Source: Nitrospinaceae bacterium
GTDB taxonomy: Bacteria; Nitrospinota; Nitrospinia; Nitrospinales; VA-1
Assembly (NCBI GenBank): GCA_029261435.1
Contig: JAJDBI010000038.1
Coordinates: 1 to 5,820 of the forward strand
DNA: 5,820 bases
Direction: 5' to 3'
Shown here: one piece after another, positions 1 to 5,820 of the stretch
Numbering within the stretch: position 1 is the first letter of the stretch
Layout: each line of letters starts with the position of its first letter
Notes under the pieces: model-generated
Seen by the model: the letters and a program-made list of their open reading frames with translations, nothing else
Databases searched by the model: none
What the model was told of the DNA's origin: nothing
Made by a program: the position numbers and the translations under genes

Positions 1-462
1 GGCTTCGACACAACGCAGTTTTAAGACACGTTCTTCTATGGGCATGGTTTTTAGCAAGTCGTCTATGTCGAACGTTGTGGGTTTGTTTACCAATCCGCCA
101 ACTTGGACAGCCCAGGGCCGGGTGTTCAGCTTTTGCGCGTAATGCACCGGGTCGATTTTGTCGGTTCCAAATTCATAAAAATTATTATAGGTGGCGGCAA
201 TTTTCTCAGCAGTTACTGGGCGGTCTAATTCATAGGCCGGATTTCTTTTTGCTGGATAGATTGATTTTTCCAACTCATTCCATTTCACTTCAGGCAAAAA
301 CCCAGGAGGAGAAGATGGGCCGCAACCATAAAGCACTCCAACCGTGGCGGCGGTGGTCAGGGCTGTGCCTTTAAGGAATTCTCGCCTGCGCATATAGGCT
401 GACTCTGGAGTAGCCAGGTTATCTGATATTTCCCAATCCTTCTTGATGTGGATATGAGGCAT
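1..462 (-). CDS. msrP: Protein-methionine-sulfoxide reductase catalytic subunit MsrP (YedY), N-terminal part, cut by the window edge
   Basis: The first 154 codons of a periplasmic molybdopterin enzyme that reduces methionine sulfoxide in envelope proteins; in the known system electrons come from the membrane haem protein MsrQ. A Tat signal is visible: twin arginines in RRREFLK (residues 25-31), then a hydrophobic stretch to about residue 46. The MsrP hallmarks follow: YNNFYEFG (92-99), LNTRPWAVQVGGLVNKP (112-128), FDIDDLL (131-137), and EERVLKLRCVEA (143-154). Cys151 matches the cysteine that ligates molybdenum. The family is usually about 300-335 residues, so roughly half is outside the window, as would be any msrQ. 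The ATG at 462 has AAAGGA six bases upstream, and a leader of about 25 residues before the twin arginines is normal for MsrP. The start lies 2 bp after the cutA stop, implying co-transcription. Odd point: Cys47 directly after the hydrophobic core resembles a weak lipobox. Identification is from recalled family motifs and is firm. Confidence 0.93.
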   Translation of the reverse strand, partial: MPHIHIKKDWEISDNLATPESAYMRRREFLKGTALTTAATVGVLYGCGPSSPPGFLPEVKWNELEKSIYPAKRNPAYELDRPVTAEKIAATYNNFYEFGTDKIDPVHYAQKLNTRPWAVQVGGLVNKPTTFDIDDLLKTMPIEERVLKLRCVEA

Positions 463-464
463 GG

Positions 465-788
465 TCAGTCCTTTGCGACCCAATCATCAATGCCATTCAA
501 GTATGCGGGCAGGCCTTGCTCGATAGGCAGAGCTATAATTTCAGGCACTTCATAGCTATGGTTTTTTTTGACCCATGTTTCGAGGTCCTCGTAACGGTCT
601 TTCCGGGTTTTGACGATTAAAAGAAGTTCTTCATCGACATGGATTTTATCTTCCCAGTAATAGGTTGACTGAATTTTTGGGATGGTGCTGACACAAAACG
701 CCAGTTTATTTTCGACCAGTCCCCGGCTTATTTTATCTGCTTCTTCTGTTGATCCGGCGGTTATGAATAATACGCAATGCTCACTCAT
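465..788 (-). CDS. cutA: Divalent-cation tolerance protein CutA
   Basis: A complete 107-residue protein, the usual length for the CutA1 family of small trimeric alpha/beta proteins linked to tolerance of copper and other divalent metals. The exact biochemical role is unsettled in the family. Visible family features: an N-terminal beta strand CVLFITAGS (5-13); a first helix with ADKISRGLVENKLAFCV (17-33), where Cys32 sits in the usual 'A-C-V' position; IQSTYYWEDKI (39-49), which matches the conserved S-x-Y-x-W segment; ELLLIVKTR (54-62); and the signature HSYEVPEIIALPI (77-89). The ATG at 788 has GGAG seven bases upstream, and that site lies in the 12-bp gap after the dedA-type gene. The stop overlaps the ribosome binding site of msrP, so translation of the two is probably coupled. 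The protein has no signal peptide, so it is expected in the cytoplasm. Confidence 0.95.
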   Translation of the reverse strand: MSEHCVLFITAGSTEEADKISRGLVENKLAFCVSTIPKIQSTYYWEDKIHVDEELLLIVKTRKDRYEDLETWVKKNHSYEVPEIIALPIEQGLPAYLNGIDDWVAKD

Positions 789-800
789 AGCAAGGCTCCG

Positions 801-1388
801 TCAAAGAACAAATTTTAATAGATAAAAACCTAAAACCAGCAGGATAAAAAAGACGATGCTGAAGAGATTGAAATATTTTTCGATCCATACCTTAATGGGA
901 GGTCCAAACTTGTAAATGATAAACCCGACCAGAAAAAACCTCGCCGAGCGACTGATTGCCGATGCCAGAACAAAAGTCGGAAAATCGATCTTGAACGCAC
1001 CTGCTGCCAAAGTAAAAATTTTATAAGGCAAAGGCGTGAAGCCTGCAGCCGCAACAGCCCACCCCTGATGTTCATCATAGAGACCGCCTATTTTCTCAAA
1101 TTTGGCCTGCAAATGATAGAACTCTACGATGCCATTACCGATCAGGTCCATAAATTGATAGCCGATGAAGTATCCGAACATTCCTCCCAGAACGGAGGCC
1201 ACAGAGCAGAAAAGAGAAAACCTGATCCACAGTGCCGGTACTGCGACCGTCATAGCGATCAATAATATGTCGGGTGGAATTGGGAAAAAGGAGGACTCAA
1301 CGAACGAAATAAAAAATAACGCCGGAAGTGCATAGGGAGTGCTGGCCCAGTGAAGGACCCAGTCGTACATGGAGCGAATAATTTTCAT
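801..1388 (-). CDS. DedA-family (YqaA-type, VTT domain) inner-membrane protein
   Basis: A complete 195-residue polytopic membrane protein of the DedA/SNARE-associated family. Members are linked to envelope homeostasis and proton-motive-force-dependent transport, and some flip undecaprenyl phosphate or other lipids; which activity applies here cannot be told from sequence. Hydrophobic segments lie at about 19-36, 40-58, 62-82, 110-130, 137-158 and 173-193. The family acidic/proline motif is present: FVESSFFPIPPDILL (29-43), with Glu31 and Asp40 in the membrane-embedded region. So is the second re-entrant-type motif GFTPLPYKIFTLAAG (116-130), followed by SRSARFF (146-152) with the conserved basic residues. 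The short length and the SFFPIPPD wording point to the YqaA subgroup. The ATG at 1388 is the only usable start: an in-frame TAA lies six codons upstream. No clear Shine-Dalgarno sequence is seen (GAAACCCTCTCT precedes it), so translation may depend on coupling to priA, which ends 31 bp earlier. Confidence 0.9.
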   Translation of the reverse strand: MKIIRSMYDWVLHWASTPYALPALFFISFVESSFFPIPPDILLIAMTVAVPALWIRFSLFCSVASVLGGMFGYFIGYQFMDLIGNGIVEFYHLQAKFEKIGGLYDEHQGWAVAAAGFTPLPYKIFTLAAGAFKIDFPTFVLASAISRSARFFLVGFIIYKFGPPIKVWIEKYFNLFSIVFFILLVLGFYLLKFVL

Positions 1389-1419
1389 AGAGAGGGTTTC
1401 AAGTTAAGAGTAGCTAGTT

Positions 1420-3918
1420 TTATAGAAGGTTGAATGGGTCGACATCAATAGAAAGTTTGAATTTTCCCCTGGAAGTGGATCTGAGCTCGTTTAGTTCCCG
1501 GCAGTCTGCCAGGACACCTTGCAGGGCCTGCATGCTTTGCCCTCGCAATATTACATGCCAGCGAAATTTATTTTGAATCTGATACAGGGCTGCTTTAGAT
1601 GGCCCCAATATTTCCACTCCCGAGATTGCCTGTCGAGTCAGGGCTCGTCCTAATTTTGCGGCAGTGTTCTGGCCCAGTGATTCATTCGCGCTGACAATTT
1701 CGATGGCAACAAGCCGGGTGAAGGGTGGGTAGTTGAGCTGTTGTCTCAACTTTAATTCCTTCTCATGGAAAGCGTTCACATCGTGTTCTCTTACAAACTC
1801 GAACATATAATGATCGGGATTGTTGGTCTGGATAATCACTCTTCCCGGTACTTGCCCTCGTCCTGCGCGGCCTGCGACTTGAGTCATTAACTGGAACGAC
1901 CTTTCGCATGATCTGAAATCGGGTATATTCAAGGACAGGTCAGCATGAACTACCCCGACAAGAGTGACGTTGGGGAAGTCATGTCCTTTAGTGATCATTT
2001 GCGTGCCAATAAGGATGTCGATATTCCCAGCGTTCATATTCCGGTGCATATCGGCGAAAGAGTCGCGGCCTCGGGTGGTGTCTCGATCAAGTCGGGTTAC
2101 CCGGGCACCTGAGAAATTTTTAAGGACTTCTTCTTCCAGTTTCTGGGTGCCAAAACCGCTGAAGCGAATCACTTCTCCATGACATTCCACGCAGTGGTTG
2201 GGCATTCGCGCCTTGAAATTGCAATAGTGGCAGAGCAGGCGGTCTTCCTTGCCGTGAAAGGTGAGGGTGACACTGCAATGGGCACATTCTAATACGTAAC
2301 CGCAGTCAGGGCAAAAAACAAAACGGGCTGTTCCTCGGCGATTGAGAAACAGAAAAATTTGTTCGTTGCGAGAAAGTCGGTCGCGAATCGCGCTACGCAA
2401 AGTACCGGAAAGCATGGAAAAATTTTTAAATTCTTTGCGCTCGCGTTTCATATCCACCAGGCTGACGAGGGGCAACATGCGTTCGCCGACCCGACTGTCC
2501 AGTGACAAATATTGATATTTTCCCAGCCGGGTGTTTTGCGTCGACTCAAGAGAGGGTGTCGCGGAACCCATAACAACGACGGCGTTTAACGAGCGTGCTC
2601 GCATGACGGCTGTGTCACGAGCATGATAACGGGGATTGGAGTCCTGTTTGTAAGAGCCGTCGTGCTCTTCATCTATCACAATGATACCCAGGTTTTTAAA
2701 GGGTGCAAACACAGCTGAACGGGCTCCTACCGCAATTGATACTTTTTCATCACGAATTTTCTTCCACTCCAGATAGCGTTCAGTTTGCGATAAGCCACTG
2801 TGCAGAATAGCCACCCGGTCACCAAACCGTTGGCGAAACCGTTCCACGGTCTGTGGTGTGAGGGAGATTTCGGGAACCATCATGATGGCGGTTTTGCCCA
2901 GCTCAAGTATGCGCTGGATGCACCGGATGTATATTTCCGTCTTACCGCTTCCAGTTACACCGTGGAGTAGAAAAGATTCGAATTGCCCGGCCTCGATAGC
3001 TAAATTGAGCTTTTCAAATACTGCTTTTTGTCCTGGTGTGAATGTTAGAGCCGTGCCAAAGGGTTGGGTCATTGTGCCCTCAGCGACGAAAGCCTCGCGT
3101 TCTTTTTTCTCGGTAAAAACCTCGACCAGTTTTTTATCTTTGAGACTGCGCAGCGCGGCCTGACTTTTTGGGATATGGGTTTGCAGTTCTGGAAGACTGA
3201 TTTCTTTTTGCTTTATCAGGTCGAATACCAGTTTTTGTTTGGGACTGCGTTTAAGCAGACGCTCTATTTCTTCCTCGTCCGGTAAAGGGCTGGCTGGGCG
3301 TACTGATTTAATAAACTGGTATCCGACTTTGCTTGTTCGGGTTTGGTGTGAAGCGTCCAGAAACCCATCCTGCTTTAGACGGGCGAGGGTGTAGGCACTG
3401 AAGTTTTTCCCCAGACCTTTTTGGCATTGCTTCAATGTGGCTGAGCCTTGCTGGCGAATATAGGCCAGAGTGTTAAGTGCTGACTTTGAGAGAGACCCGC
3501 CTTGCATGTTTGCCTGTTCCGCCACAGAAAAAACTTCCCGGCTCTCATCATCAATCCCGGCTGGTAGAGCGGAGCGGATGGCCTCGCCCCAGGAAGATTG
3601 GTAATACTTTCCCAACCATCGAGTGAGATTTAGAATCTCTGTGCTCACAATGGGTTCGGTGTCAGGCAGATCGGCGATGCTCTTGAGAATTATCGGCTTG
3701 TCCCATTTATCGGTAAGGTTCACCACATACCCGGTAATACGCCGTCTGCCAAAAGGAACCAGAACCCGCATTCCCACCTTAACTTTGTCTATGAATTGAG
3801 GGGGAATAATATAGGTGAATGCCTCCTTGAGAGGAAGGTTGAACACCACTTCGGCAAAAGACTTCTTGTCGCCGGAGGATTTCGCATCAAAGGATTCAAT
3901 TTGGGTTTGTGTGCTCAT
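1420..3918 (-). CDS. priA: Primosomal protein N' (PriA), replication-restart DNA helicase
   Basis: A complete 832-residue PriA, slightly longer than the E. coli protein. PriA binds abandoned replication forks, unwinds the lagging strand 3' to 5', and starts reloading of the replicative helicase. Domains in order: the 3'-end DNA-binding domain at about 21-115 (AEVVFNLPL, GMRVLVPFGRRRITGYVV); a winged-helix and linker region at about 140-285; helicase lobe 1 with Walker A GVTGSGKT (320-327), Walker B DEEH (416-419) and GSATPS (451-456); a zinc module with eight cysteines at 536, 539, 545, 548, 563, 566, 576 and 579; lobe 2 with GTQMITKGHDFPNV (638-651) and motif VI QVAGRAGRG (680-688); and a C-terminal domain ending in the typical DVDPFNLL. 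All expected catalytic and zinc residues are present, so it should be functional. The ATG at 3918 lacks a good Shine-Dalgarno sequence, but no better in-frame start precedes the conserved domain. It is the first gene of the cluster running to msrP. Confidence 0.98.
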   Translation of the reverse strand: MSTQTQIESFDAKSSGDKKSFAEVVFNLPLKEAFTYIIPPQFIDKVKVGMRVLVPFGRRRITGYVVNLTDKWDKPIILKSIADLPDTEPIVSTEILNLTRWLGKYYQSSWGEAIRSALPAGIDDESREVFSVAEQANMQGGSLSKSALNTLAYIRQQGSATLKQCQKGLGKNFSAYTLARLKQDGFLDASHQTRTSKVGYQFIKSVRPASPLPDEEEIERLLKRSPKQKLVFDLIKQKEISLPELQTHIPKSQAALRSLKDKKLVEVFTEKKEREAFVAEGTMTQPFGTALTFTPGQKAVFEKLNLAIEAGQFESFLLHGVTGSGKTEIYIRCIQRILELGKTAIMMVPEISLTPQTVERFRQRFGDRVAILHSGLSQTERYLEWKKIRDEKVSIAVGARSAVFAPFKNLGIIVIDEEHDGSYKQDSNPRYHARDTAVMRARSLNAVVVMGSATPSLESTQNTRLGKYQYLSLDSRVGERMLPLVSLVDMKRERKEFKNFSMLSGTLRSAIRDRLSRNEQIFLFLNRRGTARFVFCPDCGYVLECAHCSVTLTFHGKEDRLLCHYCNFKARMPNHCVECHGEVIRFSGFGTQKLEEEVLKNFSGARVTRLDRDTTRGRDSFADMHRNMNAGNIDILIGTQMITKGHDFPNVTLVGVVHADLSLNIPDFRSCERSFQLMTQVAGRAGRGQVPGRVIIQTNNPDHYMFEFVREHDVNAFHEKELKLRQQLNYPPFTRLVAIEIVSANESLGQNTAAKLGRALTRQAISGVEILGPSKAALYQIQNKFRWHVILRGQSMQALQGVLADCRELNELRSTSRGKFKLSIDVDPFNLL

Positions 3919-3946
3919 TTAGGGCAGGGCTTTTAAAAATTTCTCA

Positions 3947-3952
3947 ATTGTA
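3947..3952 (-). promoter_or_regulatory. priA: Possible -10 element for priA and its operon
   Basis: On the minus strand this reads TACAAT, one base off the sigma-70 consensus, and it lies 28 bases before the priA ATG. No good -35 hexamer is found 16-18 bp further upstream, so this is a weak, position-based suggestion. Confidence 0.2.
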
Positions 3953-4027
3953 CCATCTACCCGGCGTGAGACTGCGATGTTTTTCCACTGCTTTCTTGCC
4001 ATGGAGGGATACAAAAGGTCGAAAAAA

Positions 4028-4087
4028 CTCCTCTTCCAGCCTGAGTCAGTTATTTCTCGCGGGTTATCACTGATAGCCTGAGAGGAG
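4028..4087. repeat. Inverted repeat enclosing two short palindromes
   Basis: CTCCTCT (4028-4034) and AGAGGAG (4081-4087) are perfect reverse complements, 46 bp apart. Inside lie CTGA-G-TCAG (4041-4049) and TATCA-C-TGATA (4065-4075), each a perfect inverted repeat around one central base. The octamer AGCCTGAG is also repeated directly at 4038-4045 and 4075-4082. The repeats themselves are directly visible. A role as operator or RNA structure is inference, and short repeats of this size can arise by chance. Confidence 0.4.
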
Positions 4088-4097
4088 GAAGAAAACA

Positions 4098-4126
4098 TTG
4101 ACTAGCTGGGAGTTTTCCTCTAATCT
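4098..4126 (+). promoter_or_regulatory. Tentative promoter for the small lysine-rich gene
   Basis: TTGACT (4098-4103, five of six matches to the -35 consensus) is followed after 17 bp by TAATCT (4121-4126), a poor -10. Spacing and direction fit the gene starting at 4212 and would leave a leader of about 80 nt. The inverted-repeat cluster at 4028-4087 lies just upstream, where a regulator could bind. Confidence 0.3.
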
Positions 4127-4211
4127 CAATTTTTTCAAAATGCAGCGGTTATTCTGAGGGTAGAAATACTGTTATTGAGCAGATTAATGGTTTTTAGCGA
4201 GAGGTGAAGTT

Positions 4212-4385
4212 ATGAAAGCGGGAGATAAGATTAAAATTGATTTTGCTGGAAAAAAAAAAGACGCCACAGTAGATAAAGTATTCGATAAAACGGTTTACTT
4301 GAAAGTAGATTTCGACAAGGACAAGCAAAAAACTGTTAAGCGCAAACTAAGTCAGATTGACGGCGGAAAATCCAAGAAAAAATAG
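4212..4385 (+). CDS. Small lysine-rich protein, possible SH3-like beta barrel
   Basis: A 57-codon reading frame. I do not recognise it as a named family. It starts MKAGDKIKIDFAG and ends in a basic tail GGKSKKK. It has 18 lysines and one arginine against nine aspartates and no glutamate, so net charge is about +10. Alternating hydrophobic positions (IKI 7-9, VFDKTVYLKVDF 23-34, QKTVKRKLSQI 39-49) suggest about four or five short beta strands, as in small SH3/KOW-like nucleic-acid-binding barrels; this is inference from pattern only. Support for being real: GAGAGGTGA sits at correct spacing before the ATG, lysine codons mix AAA and AAG, and the frame fills the gap between priA and the ferritin-like relic. 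It is the only plus-strand gene here and is convergent with the relic. A run of ten A (4250-4259) spans codons 13-16, and slippage there by one base would end the protein early. Confidence 0.7.
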   Translation: MKAGDKIKIDFAGKKKDATVDKVFDKTVYLKVDFDKDKQKTVKRKLSQIDGGKSKKK

Positions 4386-4401
4386 TCTCCAGGTGGAAAC
4401 T

Positions 4402-4416
4402 AGTACGGCTTGTACT
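4402..4416. terminator. Weak hairpin between convergent genes
   Basis: AGTAC (4402-4406) and GTACT (4412-4416) form a perfect 5-bp stem with loop GGCTT in the 36-bp gap between the small plus-strand gene and the end of the ferritin-like relic. Position suits a shared terminator, but the stem is short and neither side has a proper T run, so function is doubtful. Confidence 0.22.
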
Positions 4417-4421
4417 GAGGT

Positions 4422-5228
4422 TTAAAGGAAAAATTGTATCTGACTCATCATACGTGGGACGAGTTTTGGGCGGTACAGGCGTGGGTCAAATTCTTCCAAC
4501 CTCTTTCTATTTTCCTGAAGGCAAAGATTGATAAATTCTTTGGGGTGCAGTGAAGATTTTTCCAGCTTTGTTGCTTGCAGGGTGAAAGACTTTTTCCCCA
4601 TTTTTTTAGATCCATCAGCCGACTCCAACCTGCTGATGCAAATGCCAGTAAAGTTTTGATTCCGTGTATTTGAGGGATTGGAAACTTTTGGCAGTAACGC
4701 ATGTATAGCAACCAGTTATGGATAAACATTATGTGACGGGCCTCTTCCTGTACAATGGGTTCCATTACTTCGATCAAAGCCGAAGGATAGTCTTCTGAGT
4801 TTTTCGAGATTTGCAGAAACCCAAATGCAAAGAATGAGTCAATGCATTCTCCTGCTCCAGTAATCATAAAACTGCTTTCCAGGTCCTGGTCGAGTGGAGG
4901 TTGGTTAAGTTATTTGAAGGGGATTTCATATTGTTTCAAAAAACATCGCAGGATGTCTGCATGACGTCCCTCTTCATAGGCTTGCAAACTAAGGGCTTCC
5001 TGGAGTTGAGGATCGTTTACCTGCTTGGAGTATGCTGAGAGTTTGCGGAAGACTCTGGATTCGGTAAAAACTGCGTGATCCCAAATCGGGAATTTTTTAA
5101 GCTTTTCTATAGTATCTGGTTCCAGAGTAGGCCAATTGAGCTCCTCAGGACTGAAAGGTTTGTGGGTGTTAATAAACTCCCGACAAAAGAGTTCCTTAAT
5201 GTTCTATTGTTCCAGGTTGAACTTTCAT
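4422..5228 (-). pseudogene. Ferritin-like diiron protein, decayed (one in-frame stop, two frameshifts)
   Basis: Joining three reading frames gives one continuous protein of about 268 residues resembling ferritin-like domain proteins. The start MKVQPGTIEH (ATG at 5228) must shift frame near 5198 to reach KELFCREFINTHKPF. The frame continues through WPTLEPDTIEKLKKFPIWDHAV, TESRVFRKL and AYEEGRHADIL to IPFK, then hits TAA at 4910-4912. It resumes in the same frame with LNQPP, GAGECIDSFFAFGF and IVQEEARHIMFIHNW. A second shift in an A7 run (4601-4607) leads to GKKSFTLQATKLEKSS and a tail ending at 4422. Two E...ExxH sets (TES with EEGRH; GEC with EEARH) match the usual diiron ligand pattern, so the ancestor probably bound two metals. 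The middle segment has no ATG of its own and no clear Shine-Dalgarno sequence is seen, so little functional product is expected. Neighbouring genes are intact, which argues for true decay rather than bad sequence. Family assignment is from remembered motifs; metal binding is inferred. Confidence 0.82.
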
Positions 5229-5277
5229 GGCTTCTGATTACGTGCGATGTAATATAAAGTTTTGAAAGAAATACTTC

Positions 5278-5292
5278 GGGTTCGTGGAACCC
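5278..5292 (-). terminator. Possible terminator of the BON-domain gene
   Basis: GGGTTC (5278-5283) and GAACCC (5287-5292) form a perfect 6-bp stem with a three-base loop, starting 8 bases after the BON gene stop. In minus-strand direction it is followed by a T-rich but broken stretch, GAAGTATTTCTTTC. The position is right; the tract is weaker than in a classic intrinsic terminator. Confidence 0.42.
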
Positions 5293-5299
5293 CTGTTTA

Positions 5300-5820
5300 T
5301 TAGTAATCAGCGGGAACTTCAATGTGTTCCTGAACTGATTTGACCCCTTCCGTTGCACGGATGATCGAAAGAACCATACTTTTCTCAGGGTCGTTGGCGG
5401 CCTCGCCAATCACGTAGATATGGTTTAAAACCGACCGATAGAAATAGTTGACAGAGGTGACATTTGACTGCGTCAACAACTGTGCTTTTATTTTTGTCTC
5501 AATCCAGAAATCATTTACAGCTTGACCTGCCCCGCTCTTTTCGTCACCGCCTTTTTCCTTCTGTTTGCGCCGTGCTTCTTTTTCTGCCGTGGTCACTACC
5601 TGAATATGGTTGTGAATGATTTTTATTCGCGAGTCCTGTTTTGCGAGACTTTCAACTTCAGAGCGCACTCCAGCATCATCCAGTGTTCCAGTGAGCATCA
5701 CCCGTTGTTCCCAGACATCCACATTCACGTCCAGAAGCAGACCTTTGTCTTTATTCTTTAATCTATCAAGAATTCCAGTATGAATTTTTGAGTCCGTAAC
5801 CTGGTCCTCGGTACTACGGC
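5300..5820 (-). CDS. Double BON-domain protein (OsmY/DolP-like), 5' end outside the window
   Basis: The reading frame stays open from the stop at 5300 to the right edge, giving 172 visible residues. The GTG at 5728 lies in the middle of the first domain and is not the real start. BON domain 1 covers about residues 8-75 of the visible part (KIHTGILDRL, LLLDVNVDVWEQRVMLTGTL, SEVESLA, IKIIHNHIQVV). BON domain 2 covers about 103-167 (DFWIETKIKAQLL, HIYVIGEA, ATEGVKSVQEHIEV). BON domains bind phospholipid or other hydrophobic surfaces and are typical of periplasmic or outer-membrane-attached proteins such as OsmY and the lipoprotein DolP. The signal peptide or lipobox that would decide location is off the window. 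Odd point: the domains are joined by a highly charged linker (about 77-100, rich in Lys, Arg and Glu), longer than I expect for DolP. A hairpin just after the stop may end its transcript, separating it from the ferritin-like relic downstream. Confidence 0.88.
   Translation of the reverse strand, partial: RSTEDQVTDSKIHTGILDRLKNKDKGLLLDVNVDVWEQRVMLTGTLDDAGVRSEVESLAKQDSRIKIIHNHIQVVTTAEKEARRKQKEKGGDEKSGAGQAVNDFWIETKIKAQLLTQSNVTSVNYFYRSVLNHIYVIGEAANDPEKSMVLSIIRATEGVKSVQEHIEVPADY

Larger units (their letters stand above)
3919..4211. other. Divergent intergenic region between priA and the small lysine-rich gene
   Basis: This 293-bp stretch separates the divergent starts of priA (minus) and the 57-codon gene (plus). 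It must hold the promoters of both. I can see a TACAAT hexamer for priA, a TTGACT/TAATCT pair for the small gene, and a cluster of short inverted and direct repeats at 4028-4087. No tRNA, known riboswitch or convincing reading frame is seen. Confidence 0.6.

Noticed and set aside
75..374. Plus-strand 99-codon open frame opposite msrP
   Set aside because: It lies wholly antisense to a well-recognised MsrP frame and has no family features. The same applies to the plus-strand open frames opposite dedA, priA and the BON gene.
3977..4081. Plus-strand frame of 34 codons upstream of the small gene
   Set aside because: No ribosome binding site, no recognisable pattern, and it runs through the palindromic region; not supportable.
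4422..4628. A separate 68-residue protein starting from TTG at 4628
   Set aside because: Its sequence continues the ferritin-like protein after the A7 frameshift, and its first residues come from an out-of-frame reading of the same gene.
4422..5228. Programmed frameshifting making an intact ferritin-like protein
   Set aside because: One slippery site cannot explain the in-frame TAA and the early shift as well; three independent recoding events are far less likely than decay.
5107..5409. Minus-strand 100-codon reading frame overlapping the BON gene end and the ferritin-like relic start
   Set aside because: It is out of frame with both, crosses the hairpin at 5278-5292 and shows no family features; it is a chance open frame.
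1..5820. Search for a defence system, mobile element, CRISPR array or phage genes
   Set aside because: No transposase, integrase, nuclease, repeat-spacer pattern or target-site duplication was seen; the content is housekeeping and envelope genes.

Overview
The window reads as a stretch of ordinary chromosome from a Gram-negative bacterium of moderate GC content. The Gram-negative call rests on three products that act in or beyond the periplasm: a Tat-exported MsrP-type methionine sulfoxide reductase, a DedA-family membrane protein, and a double BON-domain protein. I cannot assign a genus. Apart from one 57-codon gene, all genes lie on the minus strand.

Layout, in minus-strand transcription order from the right edge: (1) the 3' part of a double BON-domain (OsmY/DolP-like) gene, cut by the right edge and followed by a short perfect hairpin that may be its terminator; (2) a decayed gene for a ferritin-like diiron protein at 4422-5228, with one in-frame stop and two frameshifts; (3) on the plus strand, convergent with that relic, a small very lysine-rich protein at 4212-4385 with a good Shine-Dalgarno sequence; (4) a 293-bp divergent intergenic region at 3919-4211 with nested short inverted repeats and tentative promoters; (5) a tight minus-strand cluster priA - dedA/yqaA-type gene - cutA - msrP, where msrP is cut by the left edge. 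Gaps inside the cluster are 31, 12 and 2 bp, so it is probably one operon.

Working together: PriA restarts collapsed replication forks, the DedA-family protein acts in the inner membrane, CutA is tied to divalent metal tolerance, and MsrP repairs oxidised methionines in the periplasm. The last three share an envelope and metal/oxidative-stress theme, but a functional link to priA is inference from gene order only.

I see no CRISPR array, transposase, tRNA, rRNA or phage gene, and no convincing new multi-gene system. The points most worth a second look are the ferritin-like relic, one of whose lesions falls exactly on a canonical A AAA AAA slippery heptamer; the 57-residue lysine-rich protein with a ten-A tract inside it; and the palindromic region between that gene and priA.
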